Assembly (NCBI RefSeq): GCF_015832195.1
Contig: NC_052018.1
Coordinates: 2,617,356-2,681,355, forward strand
Source: Motacilla alba alba
Taxonomy: Eukaryota; Chordata; Aves; Passeriformes; Motacillidae
Length of the DNA: 64,000 nt
Reading direction: 5' to 3'
Position 1 is the stretch's first letter, and the number at the start of each line of letters is the position of its first letter. The notes below the pieces were generated by a model, which did no database searches, had not been told where the DNA came from, and was given only the letters and a program-made list of their open reading frames with translations. A program made the position numbers and the translations under genes. Shown here in pieces: positions 24,301-39,300 of this stretch.

Positions 24301-27300
24301 AGTGGAATTAAACAAGGAGGGAGAAATGTTTTAGGTTCTCTGCAGAGCTGAACATGTGTCTGGCTTTATTCAGCAGAGCAGAACAAGGAATGAGTTCAAA
24401 ACACGCAACATAAATCATGAAATGAAAATTTCCATGCAGAGAGAATGCAAAAGCTTCAAACAACTGAGTGTAGCGAGTGAGGAGAAATAAAAATAGTAAT
24501 TGTAGAGACAATGAAGATGCTTTTATTTACCCTCTTGTGACAATAATAAAGGCATAGTTAAGTGAAATGCCAAATACAATCACAGCTGATTAAAGGAAGG
24601 AATTATTCTGTTCCACTACACATCAGCACTGCTGGAACTCATTGCTGCAAGGGACAACATCGAGGATTTGGGGGATTTTTTGCCTTCTTTGTTTTTAAAT
24701 CTTGCTGTTTATGCAACTAACAGGAACATCAAATTTCAGGACCAGCAGCGTGCTGGGCTGGGCTTGTTCTGTGGATAATTAGAAGCTTATTTCCTGGCCT
24801 GTCCCTCTCTGATGTATCATGCCAGGCATGTTATTAATGCTTCCTAAGAAGTAAGAGGCATGTCTGAGTAATTCCCTATTTTCCTCCAACAACTGAGCAG
24901 TTAAGCACATCTTTTCATGATGGGCAATTTCAGCACAGGTTACATTGCACAAGCCTAGCATTACTTTGAAAAAAGCCAAGCAATTCTCCACTAACAACCT
25001 CTCCGATAGAAACCATCATTCACTGTCTGCTTCTGATACTCATTAAAAATCCCCTGAAGTGCCAGTAAGCAAAGCTCCTGCCCGGTGGGGGTTGTGGGTT
25101 GTGGAGGCCCAGGATTGTGCTGGGAAGAGGTTTTCTGGATGTTTCACACTGTGTGAATGAAATACAGTGTCAGGTGTGAGATTTTGGAGATTTAACAAGG
25201 GACGCAAGGCACGTGCTGAGCACTGGGGCCCTGGCATGGACATCCTGTGGGATGTTCCACGCTGCAGCTGGAACAGACACATTCCTCCCTCTGTGCAGGG
25301 AAGCTGAGCTGGGATCCACTGCTGGGAGACCTTTCCTACATAATTACCCTGAGCTACACATGAAGCACAGAGCAAAGTCTTGCAAAGCTGTTCCAATAAT
25401 TTAGCAAAATCTCACAACCAACAGGCTCTCAGAGAATATAAAATGTCCCGGGAATTAGAGGACAGAGTTATCACTCTATAAACACAAAGACCCATTGTAT
25501 AAGATGGGTTAATTAATCCAGTCTTTGACAGCTGCATGTTTGGCTTCTCATTTTTGGATGGGTTTTCACTTAAATCTGCCAGTTCCAGTGAATATTGTAA
25601 ATCAGAATATGGGCTGTCAGTGAATCCAATGACACTGTGGATCAACAAGGACATCGCAGAAAGCAGGGATGGAGGGCAAGACAGAAAGCACAGCCACAGC
25701 AAGGCTGCAGAGCCTCGTACTCAGAGAATTCTGAATTGATTTATCAGTGGGAATGAATTTTTTGGTTATAAAATAAGTGGTGAACAGGTGGCTTGCCCTG
25801 CAGTCCACATTATTCTTGGTAACAGATTATACATAATTCACTGCACATCCTGCTTGCAACACATTCAAGCATCTGGAAAGAGCGAGGGCTCCTGGTCAGA
25901 TCCTACTTCCAACAACGCCTTTGAAGCACCTACAGATGATAGATATGATAGGTAATGGCAATTTCCAGAACAAGTCCCTGGATGAGATATCTCAGAGGAA
26001 AAAAAACACCCAGTGTCTGTAAAAGCAACGAATTTCTGGGCTTTTAAACCTGCCATGGCCACTCTGCACATCTCATCAAACAGTCTAGACCACAGCAACT
26101 GAAAGAGCCAAGTTTCTGCATGTCCCAAGTGGTCCAGGGGCTCACAGGAGTAGGATTTAGCTAAAATTCTCAGTCCCGTTTCTTCCTTTCCCAGCCTGCC
26201 TCTTGTTTACTTCAGCGGGAAAGCTACCTGCTCCCAGAGGAGAATTTCCTGTCCTGCTGTGTGAGGTAACTCTGAAGGCATCAGTTACATTTAATGTCTG
26301 CTTGGCTAGAGCTTCCCTAAAATTATTACTTTGTTGCAGGGAAATTCTCCAAATTTAGGACCCTCCTTCCTCTTTGCTTCGTTACAACGCTCAAGTAATT
26401 TCATTTAAAATTGCCACAGACAGCACTCAGTGCTGCAAACTTTAAATTTTGATATAAAAATCTCTCTTTCAAGATATCATTCCTCCTGCAGCAGACATGA
26501 TGCCTGCTTCAGTGAGGGAGGAAGGAGCTGGCATGACTAAGCTGTCTCTGATAACAAGCTCTTAGTTTTACAGACTTGGAAATAAACTGCTTGGACAAAG
26601 GGAATGCTCGTGGTTGCAGCTGATAAGAGCAAACATCCCACACCAGATCTCCTTCTGTGGGGGAAGGAGTGAACCAGGCCAGCCTGTGCAAGTGATAGGC
26701 TGGAATAAACAGGGTAATTTTGGAGTTTAGGGAACACCATCACTCATTCCTCCCCCATGCTCCCAAATTCATCACAGAAAGCAAAGGAAAAAAAAGCTTT
26801 TATGAAAAATTAAACAAAACTTAAATAGTTGTAGAAGGGTTCATCAGAAAAATGACAGCTACACTGTGTTGACTGTAATCCAGAAAGTGAACAAGACCAT
26901 GGTAACTCACCTCAGCGTGGGGAAAAGGAGGTTCTGGAAGATACACCTTTGTTTGTTTGTTATGACACAACCTTTAAAAGAAAAGGAAAGCAGCCAGAGT
27001 TAGAGGTGCAGCACATCCTGCAGCATCTGCTGCCATCTACTGTTACATTCTTGGAGAAAACTGGTTTGGATCTGAGGCAGCAGGTGCAAAATCACAAATT
27101 TGTCCTGTTGGTGCCAGAGTTTCTGGTTGGAGGCCCCAGACCTACAGGACACAAGACCTCAGTCACAGCAGGATCATACAGAGATGGTGCAAGGCAGCTG
27201 AAGGTAATTCTGTACACACTGGAACAGAGCTCCTCTGCTGCTCAGGAAAAACCTGTAACTCTGCATCCACAATGGTTCCTCTTCCAGATCGCAGCAGCTT

Positions 27301-30300
27301 TTGCAAAGCCAAATCATCTAAAACCAGAAAAATCCCACTTGCCTCATCCCACTTCTCAGCAGTGACTTGGTCCTTTTGGTCATTCTAATCCAATTCCCCT
27401 GTGCATTTTATTGTTGGTAAATTGCCTCTCCCCATAGCCCAAGGCTCACATTGACCTGGCATTTTCCATTAATCACTTATCTTTAAAACAGATATTGAGA
27501 GCTGTTGATGAGCTCTACCCAGACTCCTGATTCATCCTATTAGAGCAGCTAAAAAAAGCTGTTTGTCAGAGGTCTGGGTGACGTGACAATGATCTGCAGT
27601 GACACTGTCCTGGTGGCTTTTCTGGGAAACACTGCCTGGCTCATACTTGCACTTTATTAAAAAGAAATCAGCCTGGGTCAAACTAATTTTGATAAAGGCT
27701 AAGGGATACTAAGAGCAAGGCATTTCCTTTAGCTGAGTTAAGGGGTAGAATTAAAGGCTGGAATCCCTGAATATCAACCACAGTTCTGACCCCAAACCTC
27801 TATTCTACAGATGTTCAACCTTTGCCTCCATTTCCATGAAAATCCACCAGATTTCAATCATCTTTACAATCCTCCTGAGGGATCAATTCCCACAAGATTT
27901 CCAGGACCCGTCTTTTCTTTCCTGAACTCCAAAATCTGGAGAGGAAGAAGAGAAGAGCTAACTAATTGTGTTTAATACTCTAGAGCATGTCTCCATTGGT
28001 AAGAATTTGGGAAGACTTCCAAGTGGTTGGGTTCTCCTCTCCAGGGCTCAGAATCACAGAATGGTTCAGGTTGGGAGGGACCTCCTGAGATCACCAAGTC
28101 CAAGCCCTGCTCAAGAACTCTCAGCAGAGCAGATGATCCAGGACTGTGTCCAGCTGGATTGTGATGTCTCCATAGCAAAGTCTCCATAACCTCTTTGCAC
28201 AGAGGCTGCAGAGTTTCACAGAAGCATGGAATGGTTTGGGTTGGAAGGGATCTGAAAGATTACCCAGTTCCAACCCCTGCCATGGACTGGGACACCTTCC
28301 ACCATCCCAGGCTGCTCAAAATTCCATCCAACCTCACCTTGGGACACTTCCAGGGGAGGAGCAGTCACAGCTTCTCTGGGCAACCTGTGCGAGAGCTCAC
28401 CATTCCCACAGGGAAGAATTTCTTCCCAATATCCCATCTAGCCCTGCCCTCTGGCAGTTTAAATTCCTGATGGAATTTCACGTGTTTTAATTTGTTCTGC
28501 CAGTGGGCCCTGATGAAGAGACTCAGCCCTCACCCTCATTACTTTCTACCAGGTGATTATACACAGTGATAAGATCCCCCTGAGCCTTCTGCTCTCCAGG
28601 CAGGAGAGTCCCATCTCCCTCAGCCTACCCTCATCTCCATGGCCCTGTGCTGGCCTCATTCCAGAAATCCCACATCCTTCTGGAACTGGAGAGACCAGAA
28701 CTGCATAGAACACTGTCCATGTGCCCTCAGCAGTGCTGAGCAGAGCAGGATCTCCTCTCCTGACCTGCTGGCTCTGCTCTGCCTCATGCAGTCCAGGACA
28801 CTCTTGGCCTTTTCTTGCCATGGCTCAGCAAAACTAAGCCTGAAAACTCTATTTTGCTTAGCCAGGGACATCAGGGTAGAATTTGGGGGGCTAATACCTG
28901 CAAACAGACACAGCTAAAACTCACTCAACAGGAGTGACAGGCCAGAAACACAATTTACTCATTCCAGTAAGCACCAAAAAGCAGAGATTGAGTTTGCACA
29001 TTCTATAGGAAATGATCCTTCCTTAATTATAGAATATGTTCTTACACACACACACCCTGGTGACTCCCAGAACGTGTTCACAATCCTAACCAGGTGTATT
29101 TTAGAATCTGTCAGGTAGAGATAACCTGCACCTGCCTCTTCCCACAGCTGAGAGTGCTGTCCTGGCACACCTACCACTCGGCAAAGATCTGGGAGAACTC
29201 CAGGGAGCTGTTGGCAACGGGTGAGATGAAATAAAAGGGGACATTGGAGAGTCCTGCAGAGTCAATGTACTGATAGAGGCACTCCAGCAGGTCGTAGATC
29301 ACTCCAGAGGGGTAACAGGGAACCAGGACATTGCCTCCATTCCGGACAGTCATGGCTAGGGGGAGAGACAATGAGAGAAATCAGTTCACTGCCTTCAAAT
29401 TTCAACTTCTAATAAATTCCTTCCATCCAAATTAATATAAAAAAAACCAGCTTTTGCATGAATTAGTACAACACATTATGCACATGAGTTGGGAAGAAAA
29501 CCTCTGAGCATTACATACATTTGTTTCCTGCCTTCTCCAGGCTCAGTGGAGTGATTCTACTCCTTTAGATGAGGGCACAAGACAGCCTGAGCACATGGAA
29601 AACTCCTGACAGGAGAGGGCAGCCGTGCACTGGCACAGGAGGATAAAGGAGTGACACAAACCACCCCACCATCAAAATAAACCCTGCTCCACCTCTCAGC
29701 TGCCTCCAGAGGGGAAGGACAGCAGCTCCCAGGTCTCAGCCAAAAGCACTGTACATGGTGAGCTGTTCAGAGCTTGGATTTCAGATGAAAAGCCAAAGGT
29801 GTGGTTATTTCAAACAGCCCTCAAAGCCAGAAATGAGTGATGGAATGTTTGTTCTTTTTAAAAAACTCTAAATATTTCTGTCCTTTCTGTATAGCAAGAA
29901 CAATTTAAAACTTAAGACAGCATGAGACTAGATAAAAATGAGGAGAAGAAAAGGAAATATAGGTTTACTCTGTAATTGAGACAGATCTGAGCACCACAGC
30001 AAAAGCAAGCAGAGCAAACATCTTGTTATTTTTGGCAGAATGAATTACAAAAATACTGCACCTTCTGGGAAAAGAGAAATACTTTGTTCAGCTCAGTGAG
30101 CAATTTCACCTGTGGTTGTGGGATAAAACCATCCACTGCTGTTCATTGCAGTGCAGCAGCAATAACATCACGCACCAAGCATTCCACAGAAAGCTGTGGA
30201 AGAGCCTGAAAATACAAATATTGCATCCCCCCCCAAATCCCTTCCTTGACCTCAATTTCTTGCTGAGCTTTGTTGGGGTATGGATTTAGCACTTTAAGGG

Positions 30301-33300
30301 TCTTTTTGCCCCTGATGGGGCAGGATCTTCCTCAAGGAAGATTTTTCTGGCTGAATGTTTAAGTTTTATGAGTTCAGGGGGGTGCACAGCCTAGCAGGTT
30401 TTTTCACATGCATTTGTGGCTGGTTTACTCCTTGTAGCAGTCAGTGCCTCTGACACTGTGCTATCAACAACTGCTGATCAAAGGCCCCTTGTTTATCACT
30501 GATAATACAACTGCAGGGTAGTGGATTTATTGCTCCAGGCCATATACAAACTATACCACCCAATCATTTGGAGATGAACAGCCACAGCTCACATTTGTCC
30601 AGAAGTCGAGATGTTCCCAAACATCCCAGAAATGTGTGACATTATCCCCCTCACTTGGGCAAACCTAAACTATCCCAGCTCTAAACAGGATGTGCAGAGA
30701 GCAATGAGGAGGTTAAGAACAACATTTTCAAAGCCATCTGGAGGTGGAAGTTGAGGCTCTGGCTCCAGGACCTGAATTTACACACAGACATCACACACGT
30801 AAAAATCCTGCAGAGGGAAGTACCTACACCCACTGCAGCAGGAATGGTGCACAGGCCAGGGATGGGAGGCAGAACAGGGGGTAAAGAATGTGTCAGGCCA
30901 CAAAAAACATGAATTCCATTGCTTCGACCCTGGCTGGAGGCTGGGTGCCCACCAAAGCTGATCTATCACCCAGCTGGGCAGGGGAGAAAGTGCAACAAAA
31001 AGCTTGTGGGGAAAGTTAAAACCAGGGAGAGATCAATGACTAATCACCATCATGGACAAAATGGACTTGACTTGTGGAAATTGGTTTAATTTATTTCACC
31101 TCTCTCCACAGGTACAGGCCCATCCAGGACCCTGTTCCAGTGTGGGGTCACAGCCTCCTGCAGGCATCCCCCTGCTCCAGTGTGGGGTTTCCAGGTGGAT
31201 TTCTGCACCCCTGTCGGCACGCATGGGACACAGCTGCCTCTCTCTGGGCTGCACCCTGGGCTGAGAATCTCAGCTTTGGTGCCTGGAGCAGCTCCTGCCT
31301 CTTCTTCCTCACCGCCCTGGGGGTCTGCAGGGCTGTTCCTCGCTTATCCTCACTCTCCTCTTCCCTGGCTGCAGCTGCTCCTGCACAGTAACTTCCTTCC
31401 CCCTCTTCACTCTGGTATCCCTCAAGTGCTGTCACCTCTGATGGGCTTGGTCTTGGTTCATCCTGGAGCCAGCTGGGATGGGGGAAACTTCAGGAAACCC
31501 CTCACAGAAACCAGGCCTGTAGCCCCACACTACCAAAACCTGGCCATGCCAAACCCAATACAGCCAGAATTCCCAGCTCTCCCTTCCCCACAGCCACTGG
31601 TTCCCTGGAAACCTGAAGCCTTTTTTTGCTGAAAACAAGCACAAGTTCAAGATTTCTGGGGCCACAGAGGAAATAACAGAGGGTAAAGTCTTGGAGAAGA
31701 TGTCAGCTTGAGTTTCTGGCCCCAGCAAAACCGCAGAGCTGGTGAGCAATAATGGATATAAAATCACAATCCTGGGAGTGGAGGATGATTCCAGCCAGGT
31801 GCCCACCAGGCCAGGGATCCACAAAGGGCTAAGAATCACCTCCCAGCTTCTGCAAAACAGGGGTGAAAACCTTTCCAAGAATATTGCTTTCCACACAAGC
31901 AGCAGGTCCAGTCTGGCTCTCTGCAGCACTAAAACAACTTTTCAGAGTTGTCAGTAAGAGGACACATCTATCTGAAAGTTGTTTAAAGCCCAATTTATCT
32001 TGGTGACTGATGGATGCTCTCTCCTGATAAAAGTTGTATAATAATCTTGGCATTTCAAATTTAGTCTTCTTCAGCAGCTCCATAACAAGTTGTTCAATTT
32101 ACAACTCACAAAGAGATCCTTGCTTTCCCAACAGCTGCTGCCACAAGGTCGAGCTGGCACCTAAAAAGCAAACTGTGCTCTTTTTGTGCTCTCTATAAAC
32201 ACACACAGCCTCACACTCACACAAAATATCACCAACTGTCCCCACAGACAGACTGGCAGCTTTGCTGCTGGTGCCCAAGGCAATGTGGAAATAAAACTGC
32301 TGTCCTTGAGCTGCAGAGTGCTGGTGCTGCAGAGCTGAGCAGGGAAAAAAGGGGCTTGGGGTAAACTGAGAGGAAGCTGGAGGTGGGACAGAGTGTGGGG
32401 AGGAAATCGTGTGTGCCTCGGGAATCCTGGGGATCAGGGCTGCAGCTCCACACGCTGGGATGAAAACAGAGATCGAGGTGGAATTTTCACACTTCCATTT
32501 CTGTGCTTCACATCCCTCCTTCACAAGCATGCTGGTACCTCCTCATACACACTTTTGGTGAATTTTGGTCTGCTTTAGAGTTTTTACCTTGAGTATTCTG
32601 AGCTGCTTGTGCACTCCCTTGAACATTTTGGAACTGAGAAAACACAGATGAAAACTACTGTGCTCAGCCTGCCTACTCAACTGCTTTTCCCAGTAACCCA
32701 TTGCTTCTGGACTTTTTTACATACTTGAAAGAAAACTGATTCTCAGTTTTCCTGATATTGGGTAGATAAATACAGCTGGTGTCATGTAAAAGACAGCCCT
32801 AAATTGCATTAATACAGAAATATTTAATTTCTTCAGATTGCTGTTTTTTGGCAATTACCACTCAAATTCCAGATTCTTACAATGGCATTATTTCAAGCAT
32901 GTATCATCCTTTGGTCTTTAATGATTTTCTCATTTCTCTGAGTTTGTCTCATTCAAGACAGGAACTGGCTTGAGGACCTGCAAGCCCCTGAAAATAGTTC
33001 AGAATTAGCTTCTGCAAACCAGAACAAGTTGTGCAGACAAACAGACACCTGCACTGACACATGTAACATGTTTGTTTGTACACAGTCAACTTCTGGATTC
33101 TGCTTTGGCCCAACTACAGCTCTAAGACTTTAATTTGTAAATGCATTTTAATTAACAGTCTCACTCTTGTTTACTCGGTGTTCTAGGAGGGGATTGTGCC
33201 ACTGTTTGTCAGAGGGACAGTGACCTCCATGAAGGTCCAGGAGGGACAGAGAAGGGCAGCACATCTGGATTTGCCAAAACAAGGTCTGAAAAACCACAGC

Positions 33301-36300
33301 TGATCTGTGGCAGCTCACAGGGTAATAAAATTCACAGTGTTTAAAAACAATGAAAAGGCAGGTGGAACACACACATGTAAAAACACACATTTAGGAAAGG
33401 AAGTCACAGGTGTTAACACAGCTTCAAAGGGAGGCTGAACAAAACCACTGGGCATCATTAACTACACAGACATCTAATTCAGGAAATTCCTGAAATAAAA
33501 ATACTTAAAGATCATGAGAGCAAAGTATCCCAGAATCCCACCCTGCTCTCCTGCTCTTCTGCAGGCATATGCACACAGTCCCTGTTGGAGCCAGGATGCT
33601 GGCAGAGAGGATCTTCAGTAAAACCCTTAATTATCATTCTTATAAAATGCCAAAATGTGCTCTATTAACAGATATTTAGGATCATTGAGTGGGTTGGGTT
33701 GGAAGGGACTTTAGGGATCATCCAGTTCCAACCCCCTGCCATGGGCAAGGTCCCATTCCACCAGACCAGGACTTTAGTCTGATTTAGTTTTCTCATGTCT
33801 TTTGGTAACCTCTGTCAGGATCCCTGTATCACGGGCTTTTTAGTTTTATTTGTAAAAAGCAGTGGATTTAAAATAAAGGGAAGATTTCTGATAAAAGAAC
33901 AGGGAACACAGAGCAGGACAGCCATGGAAAAGTGGTTTGATGAAAGAAGGATGAGAGCACAGAGGAACTGAGCAGGGGGAAGGGGAGAAAAGGAGAGAAC
34001 AGCACTGGATGTGATATTCCAAACAGGCTGGAAAATGCTGCCATTCACACTGATATCACAGCTTTGCAATTATCAGCTTTTCCAGCTGTGAAAGCGTCTG
34101 ATTAGGTTTTATATATCTGGGGGTCTATAAATATATCTTGACTTTTTTTTTTTAAACAGAGATTGTGCTGTTTGCTTTTGATATATTTAAAAGTCAGGTG
34201 TAAGAAGGGAAGCAGATGTGCTTGTTTTCAAAACTGAAAGTCATAAAAAAGCATATAAAGATTTTACTCTGGCTGATACACAGGAAGGAAATAGTAATAT
34301 TTCATCTGGGAACAATATCCACATAGCCTGCTGGCAGCCAAGTGACATACTTAGCAAACCAGGAGCAGCAGATGATTAAATCTCATTATACCTGTTCCAT
34401 TCCAAAACATTTTAGGTACAACTTGTGTCTCTCCAAGCACTTACTGTATTAATGACATCAAGAGCACATCGTAAAATCTAAACAGGTAGTTTTATGCCAG
34501 GAGCTATAGCTGGACAACTTATTCAATTCCAGGAATCTCAGAATTATTTCCCACCCAAAGCCATGAATAAGATGATAAAACAGCCAGGAGATTTCTCTCA
34601 GTGACCTACCCAGGTTGCTGCAGAACTCTCCCACCATTCCATCGGGGTTGGCAGTGGGGATCTGGGTCAGCCCTGTCAGGATGAGAACGTCGCTGTTTTT
34701 AAGAGAAGCCTGGTCCATGGGCTGGAACAGAGCACAGGGAAATAAAATCAGGAATGGGAGAGTTTCTCCAGGCAGGACTGCATCCATGATGGATACAGTC
34801 ACCAAACATTTTACACGTCACACTCCTCTATCTGTGGAAAACTAACTTGTTTTATAATGGTATTTTAATAAAGCAGAATGAAAATGCAAACCCATTTCTC
34901 TGCATTAGCAAACAGAGACTAGATATACTGAAATTAGACATTAGTGTTACACTAAATACATATTCTTGACACTAAAAATGCAGCATGATCCAATCTTGAT
35001 AAGGTAAAATCCAATTCTCTGTCTGCAGATGGTGAAAAGGTAACTTTGAGCCTCACTCTGGTTTGGGGTGCCCTTCCCACAGCTACTGATTAAGCAAAAG
35101 TGGGCAACTGCTTGGCAGCTGTGTGGTATTTTATGGTTATTTGCTCTCAATAAACAACTCTCTGCAGTCTCACCAATCAGGAAAGATTTCTGTCAGAAGA
35201 GACCGATGAAGAGATTTCCTCTGCTGAACCTCCAAGACCACTGTAAGGTCAATTTCCCTGCTCACAGCTCTCCAGAGCCATTCTGAAGTAGTTGAGAAGG
35301 ACCCTGCTCTGTTAAACATGCAGGGGAATTTCATATCAACTCTGATAGGAGTTTAAACTGTGCACCCCCTTGTAGGATCAGACCTGACACGTGAGATTTA
35401 TCACAATCTTTGACTCTCTCCAGTGTGTCCATGAAAATGAAATGCCAATAACGCAATAAAAAATAATATGGAATCTGCCTGTGATAATGTACATAATGAT
35501 TATGGTATATTAGATCCACATAATTTCAGATGCCACTGCATTGAGAGGGCCTGCATTGATTTTTGTGGGTTAATGTAAAGAATATGTCTTAAAAGGCTTT
35601 TAGTGACATGTCTGAACCTGTGCTGTCAACTCCTGTTCTCCACTTCAGTGGCAACGGTGTCAATTCCAGCCTCAGGAGAGGGGGAGACAAAATTTCAATG
35701 GAAACCATCTGCCAGAAGAACAGGGAACAGTCAGTGGTGTCAGCCTAAATCCCAATTCACTGGAAAAGCGGCTCTGGATATGTTCAAAGTACATCCTTTT
35801 AAAAACAAAATGCAGTGACTTTTTTCACACCCTGCTATAATAAATGGGAATTTCATGATTAACTTCTCATCATGATTCTATGGAGAACCAGGACAGACAA
35901 ACAACTTTTCACTCCCTGAGGAAGATTTGTTGCTCACAATTCTGACTCTGTGCCACTCGAGATACTGTTATCATTACATATTGTCTGTCAAACATCAAAG
36001 AGATGACGAAGAGCTGGTTGGAAGCTCCCAAAACCCACACACAGAAACACCAGATTGTAGCAGCCTGTGCTGGTGCTCACAGGGATTAACCCCAGGACAA
36101 AAACTATCCATTGTCCTCAAAAAGTATCTGGAAGCAAACGCAAGACAATGATACGGAGTAAAATCCGCGATGTGGTAAAAAACAAGGAAAGTACAAACTG
36201 AATGTGATTTTAACCATCTGTTAAACTATTCCTTCTAAAGATGTGCCCATGAACAGTTCACTCATTCTCTGTCACTGGGACTTAATTTCCTTAAAACCAG

Positions 36301-39300
36301 AAATTTTATCAGAAGCTTTCAAAGAAATGTTCACCTTCGGAAAGTGATGAAGTCTGACCTGATAAACTGAATCACTTTTCATGTCAGTGAAGAGAAAACA
36401 TTCTCAGTTACCAAATTACTTTGTACAGGGCAAAGTTTCTCCTCACAGAAATACTGCATTCACACATTATCAAATACTGCTGCTCCTTCTCTAGGAGGGG
36501 ATGAGAGCACAGCCCAGGATGGAATGAGGCTGATGAGAAACAGGGATTTAGAGGCTCTGATACATTTTGTGCACCTAAGGATGGCCATACTCTTAAGGAT
36601 CATTTATCTACTGTAGTTTCTCAGCTGAGAACAAGCTTTTAAGTGAGGGATGCTCAGAAGCAAAGCTCTCCAGCAGACACCCACCTTGGGGGAAATCACT
36701 TAGTGATCAAAAACCTGACACATCTTCTAAATTATTTTTAAATACCTCCTGCAATAATGCTTTTAACTATTTTGACAACTTCTGAAGCGCACGGCACTGC
36801 AAACTTCAAGCCTTTCTTTGCAGTAAGAATTTATGGATCTAGAGAGAATTAATTTACTGGAAATTACATCTACAGCACTATAAAGACTTTGCCCTTAGCA
36901 GAGCAGGGTGGAAAAGTTGGCAGCCACTGAGCTATCATTCCTCCTAAGGAAGGATGTTTCAGAAGTGATATAAAGCAGTCTGTGAACTGTCTGTGAAGAT
37001 TCTTCAGTCAAATATGGATTTTTTTAAAAAGTCACTAATGCTCTTTTGTTTAACTCTGTTGCAAATTTCCTCTTTAGAGTGAAAGACAATTCCACAGTTT
37101 CAAATGAACATCAAATCACCAATAACAAAGAATTTCAGTTATCTTTCTGTCATAACTATTGATACCTGTCATTTGTCAGGTTATGTCTTATCAATATCCA
37201 TTAAGTCCAGGCACTGATAACACAGTTACCTTAGAGTGGCCTCTACCCGAAACCTGATCCCAGCGGGAATAACCCTTTTTTTGGAGCAAAAGCTCCTCCT
37301 GAAGACTAAGAAAAGTCAGGGGCTGTACCTGAGGGTGTGTTGTAAGCAGAGAAGATCCCGAAACATAAGAAACCTTTTCATAGTGTGACTGGATAATCCA
37401 ATTGGAACTCCCAAGAGCGTAGCCCGAGCTCAGAGGGGTGACCTGCACAGCACCAAACAGCTCCTGAAACACACAGCGAGACACATTAACTTGAGAGAGC
37501 CCCAGAAGAAATCAGGACAGGTCGTTTTGTCATCAGTAGTAGGAATTTCAAAAGCAGTTCTGCTGCTCAAAGCCTTCGTGAAGCTGTTCTGCTGACAGTT
37601 ACATCTGCTGGTTTTACCCACCATGTCTAGCAGAACACATGCTCTGAGAAAAGCTTTTCCTGAGGCAGGGCCTCCATAAAGTCTCTCTTCCAGGTGAATT
37701 TTATGGCCTCTGAGTTCACACTGAACAATACCTCAAAATGAAGGAATCAATCTTGATCCTTGATCTTGATCTTCTGCCTGCCTCTGCTGTATTGAAGAAG
37801 TTTGAGGGAGCTTTGCATCTTTGAAGACTCTATTCTCCTTTAGCCAAATAGAATTGGTATTGGCCAGCAGGAGAGAAGGAAGGACAAGTACTTCTATATT
37901 GATATAAAAACTATGCTTGGGTTGCAAATTTTACCGTGGAAACCAAACTTAACTAGCTTTTCTAACTAGTTAAACAAACTTAACTAGCTTTCTAAATTCA
38001 AACTCACTAGCTTTCTAACTTTATTTCTTTTCAAATGCTACCTGCTGGTTGATTTAGCAACAACACCTGGCAAACTCAATCCACATTTTAGTTTCAGTGT
38101 AAGCAACTTGACAGTTGCCTCCTTTCCAGGTGTCATTAGGAATTGTATTCCTTCATCTGTACCCAGGAATGTGCATTATTTGTTTGGAAAAAGGAAAATA
38201 AACCTTCATATAGAGACCTCCCTAATGTGATCTGCCTTCTGGTTACTGAATAATAGAACAAGCATCTGATTCATGCAATACAATGATTTTTCTAGTATTT
38301 CAATACATATTTGGATGCCTTGAAAAACAAGGCAGGGGGCCTTCACTCCTCAGAGTGTGTAAGCCAAGGCTCTAAAGTTTGATTATTTGAAAAGTTAGCT
38401 CTGGGAAGAGAAAAAATATAGTTTTTCCCCCAGTAACTACAAAAGAATGATTGGCTCAGATACACACATCTGAAATTAAAGGAGATGCATCCACACGTGA
38501 GGACAGTCAAAAATTAACTGAAACAATCCATGGATAATGAGGAGTCACAACTTACTTTAACCCATATCTTTATTTTTTATGGCCTTTGAGCAGCAAATCC
38601 AGGTATCACAGCTCAAACAAGAGCAGGGATCACGTCACACATGCTGCCAACAATCCACATGGGATCTGCAGACTACGGAATTGTGGGTTCACTTCATTCT
38701 GGAAACTACACTGGATTATAGTCAACAGCATTCCAGTCAATAACTGTTAGCTGGAAGCCCTGGGAAAGGAGTTTCTGAAGTTCACATTGAACCATTAGGT
38801 TTTGTTTACAGTCCCTAATTTACAGTATGAAACAAAGTGGAGCTAAAGCACTCTAAAGATTCCCAGAAGTGAGATTGGGGAGCTGGGAAGGGATGTGGCT
38901 TAGAGACAGAGAGGATACATTCACTCCCTGCATCCTCCCAGCTCTCAGTGGGCCAGCCATCAGCTCCAAATTTGAGGGCACGCCCCCTTAAAATTGGCCT
39001 CCCCGGGGAAGAGAAGAAACAAATGGATATTCCCTGATTTCACCAAACAAGAGCCCTTCCTGGGAGGCAGACTGAGGGGCAGTCTGTGTAATCCTGTCTT
39101 GCTTGCCTGTGCCAGGGTAACGAGATCCAACACAGGATCTAGAGGGGGAGAAGCTAGGGAACAGTTGTTGGTGTTGCCCTGAGGGCAGCCGTCCAGGTAC
39201 TCACGATTTTCTGGGAGTAGCCCACCAGCTGGATCTTGCTGAGGGCTGCGTTCACCTCAGGCATGGTGTAGCACTTCCTCCACATGGACACCTCCACCGC

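Larger units (their letters stand above)
20145..26910 (-). other. INTS9: INTS9 intron 11
   Basis: This 6.8-kb intron contains CR1 fragments at 21105-21390 and 23155-23215 and a (GT)n tract at 23022-23043. The stretch around 24070-24250 has weak CR1-like words ('actggatattaggaagcaaa') but is too degraded to call. Nothing is recognised in 24300-26910. Confidence 0.9.
29356..34609 (-). other. INTS9: INTS9 intron 9
   Basis: This 5.3-kb intron contains a probable solo LTR (31018-31562) and a CR1 end (33672-33780). The stretches 29360-31000, 31570-33660 and 33790-34600 hold no recognised feature. Confidence 0.9.

Noticed and set aside
26949..27365. 138-codon plus-strand frame at the INTS9 exon 11 acceptor
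   Set aside because: It starts antisense to exon 11 and continues into intron. It shows no family resemblance and no splice signals of its own.
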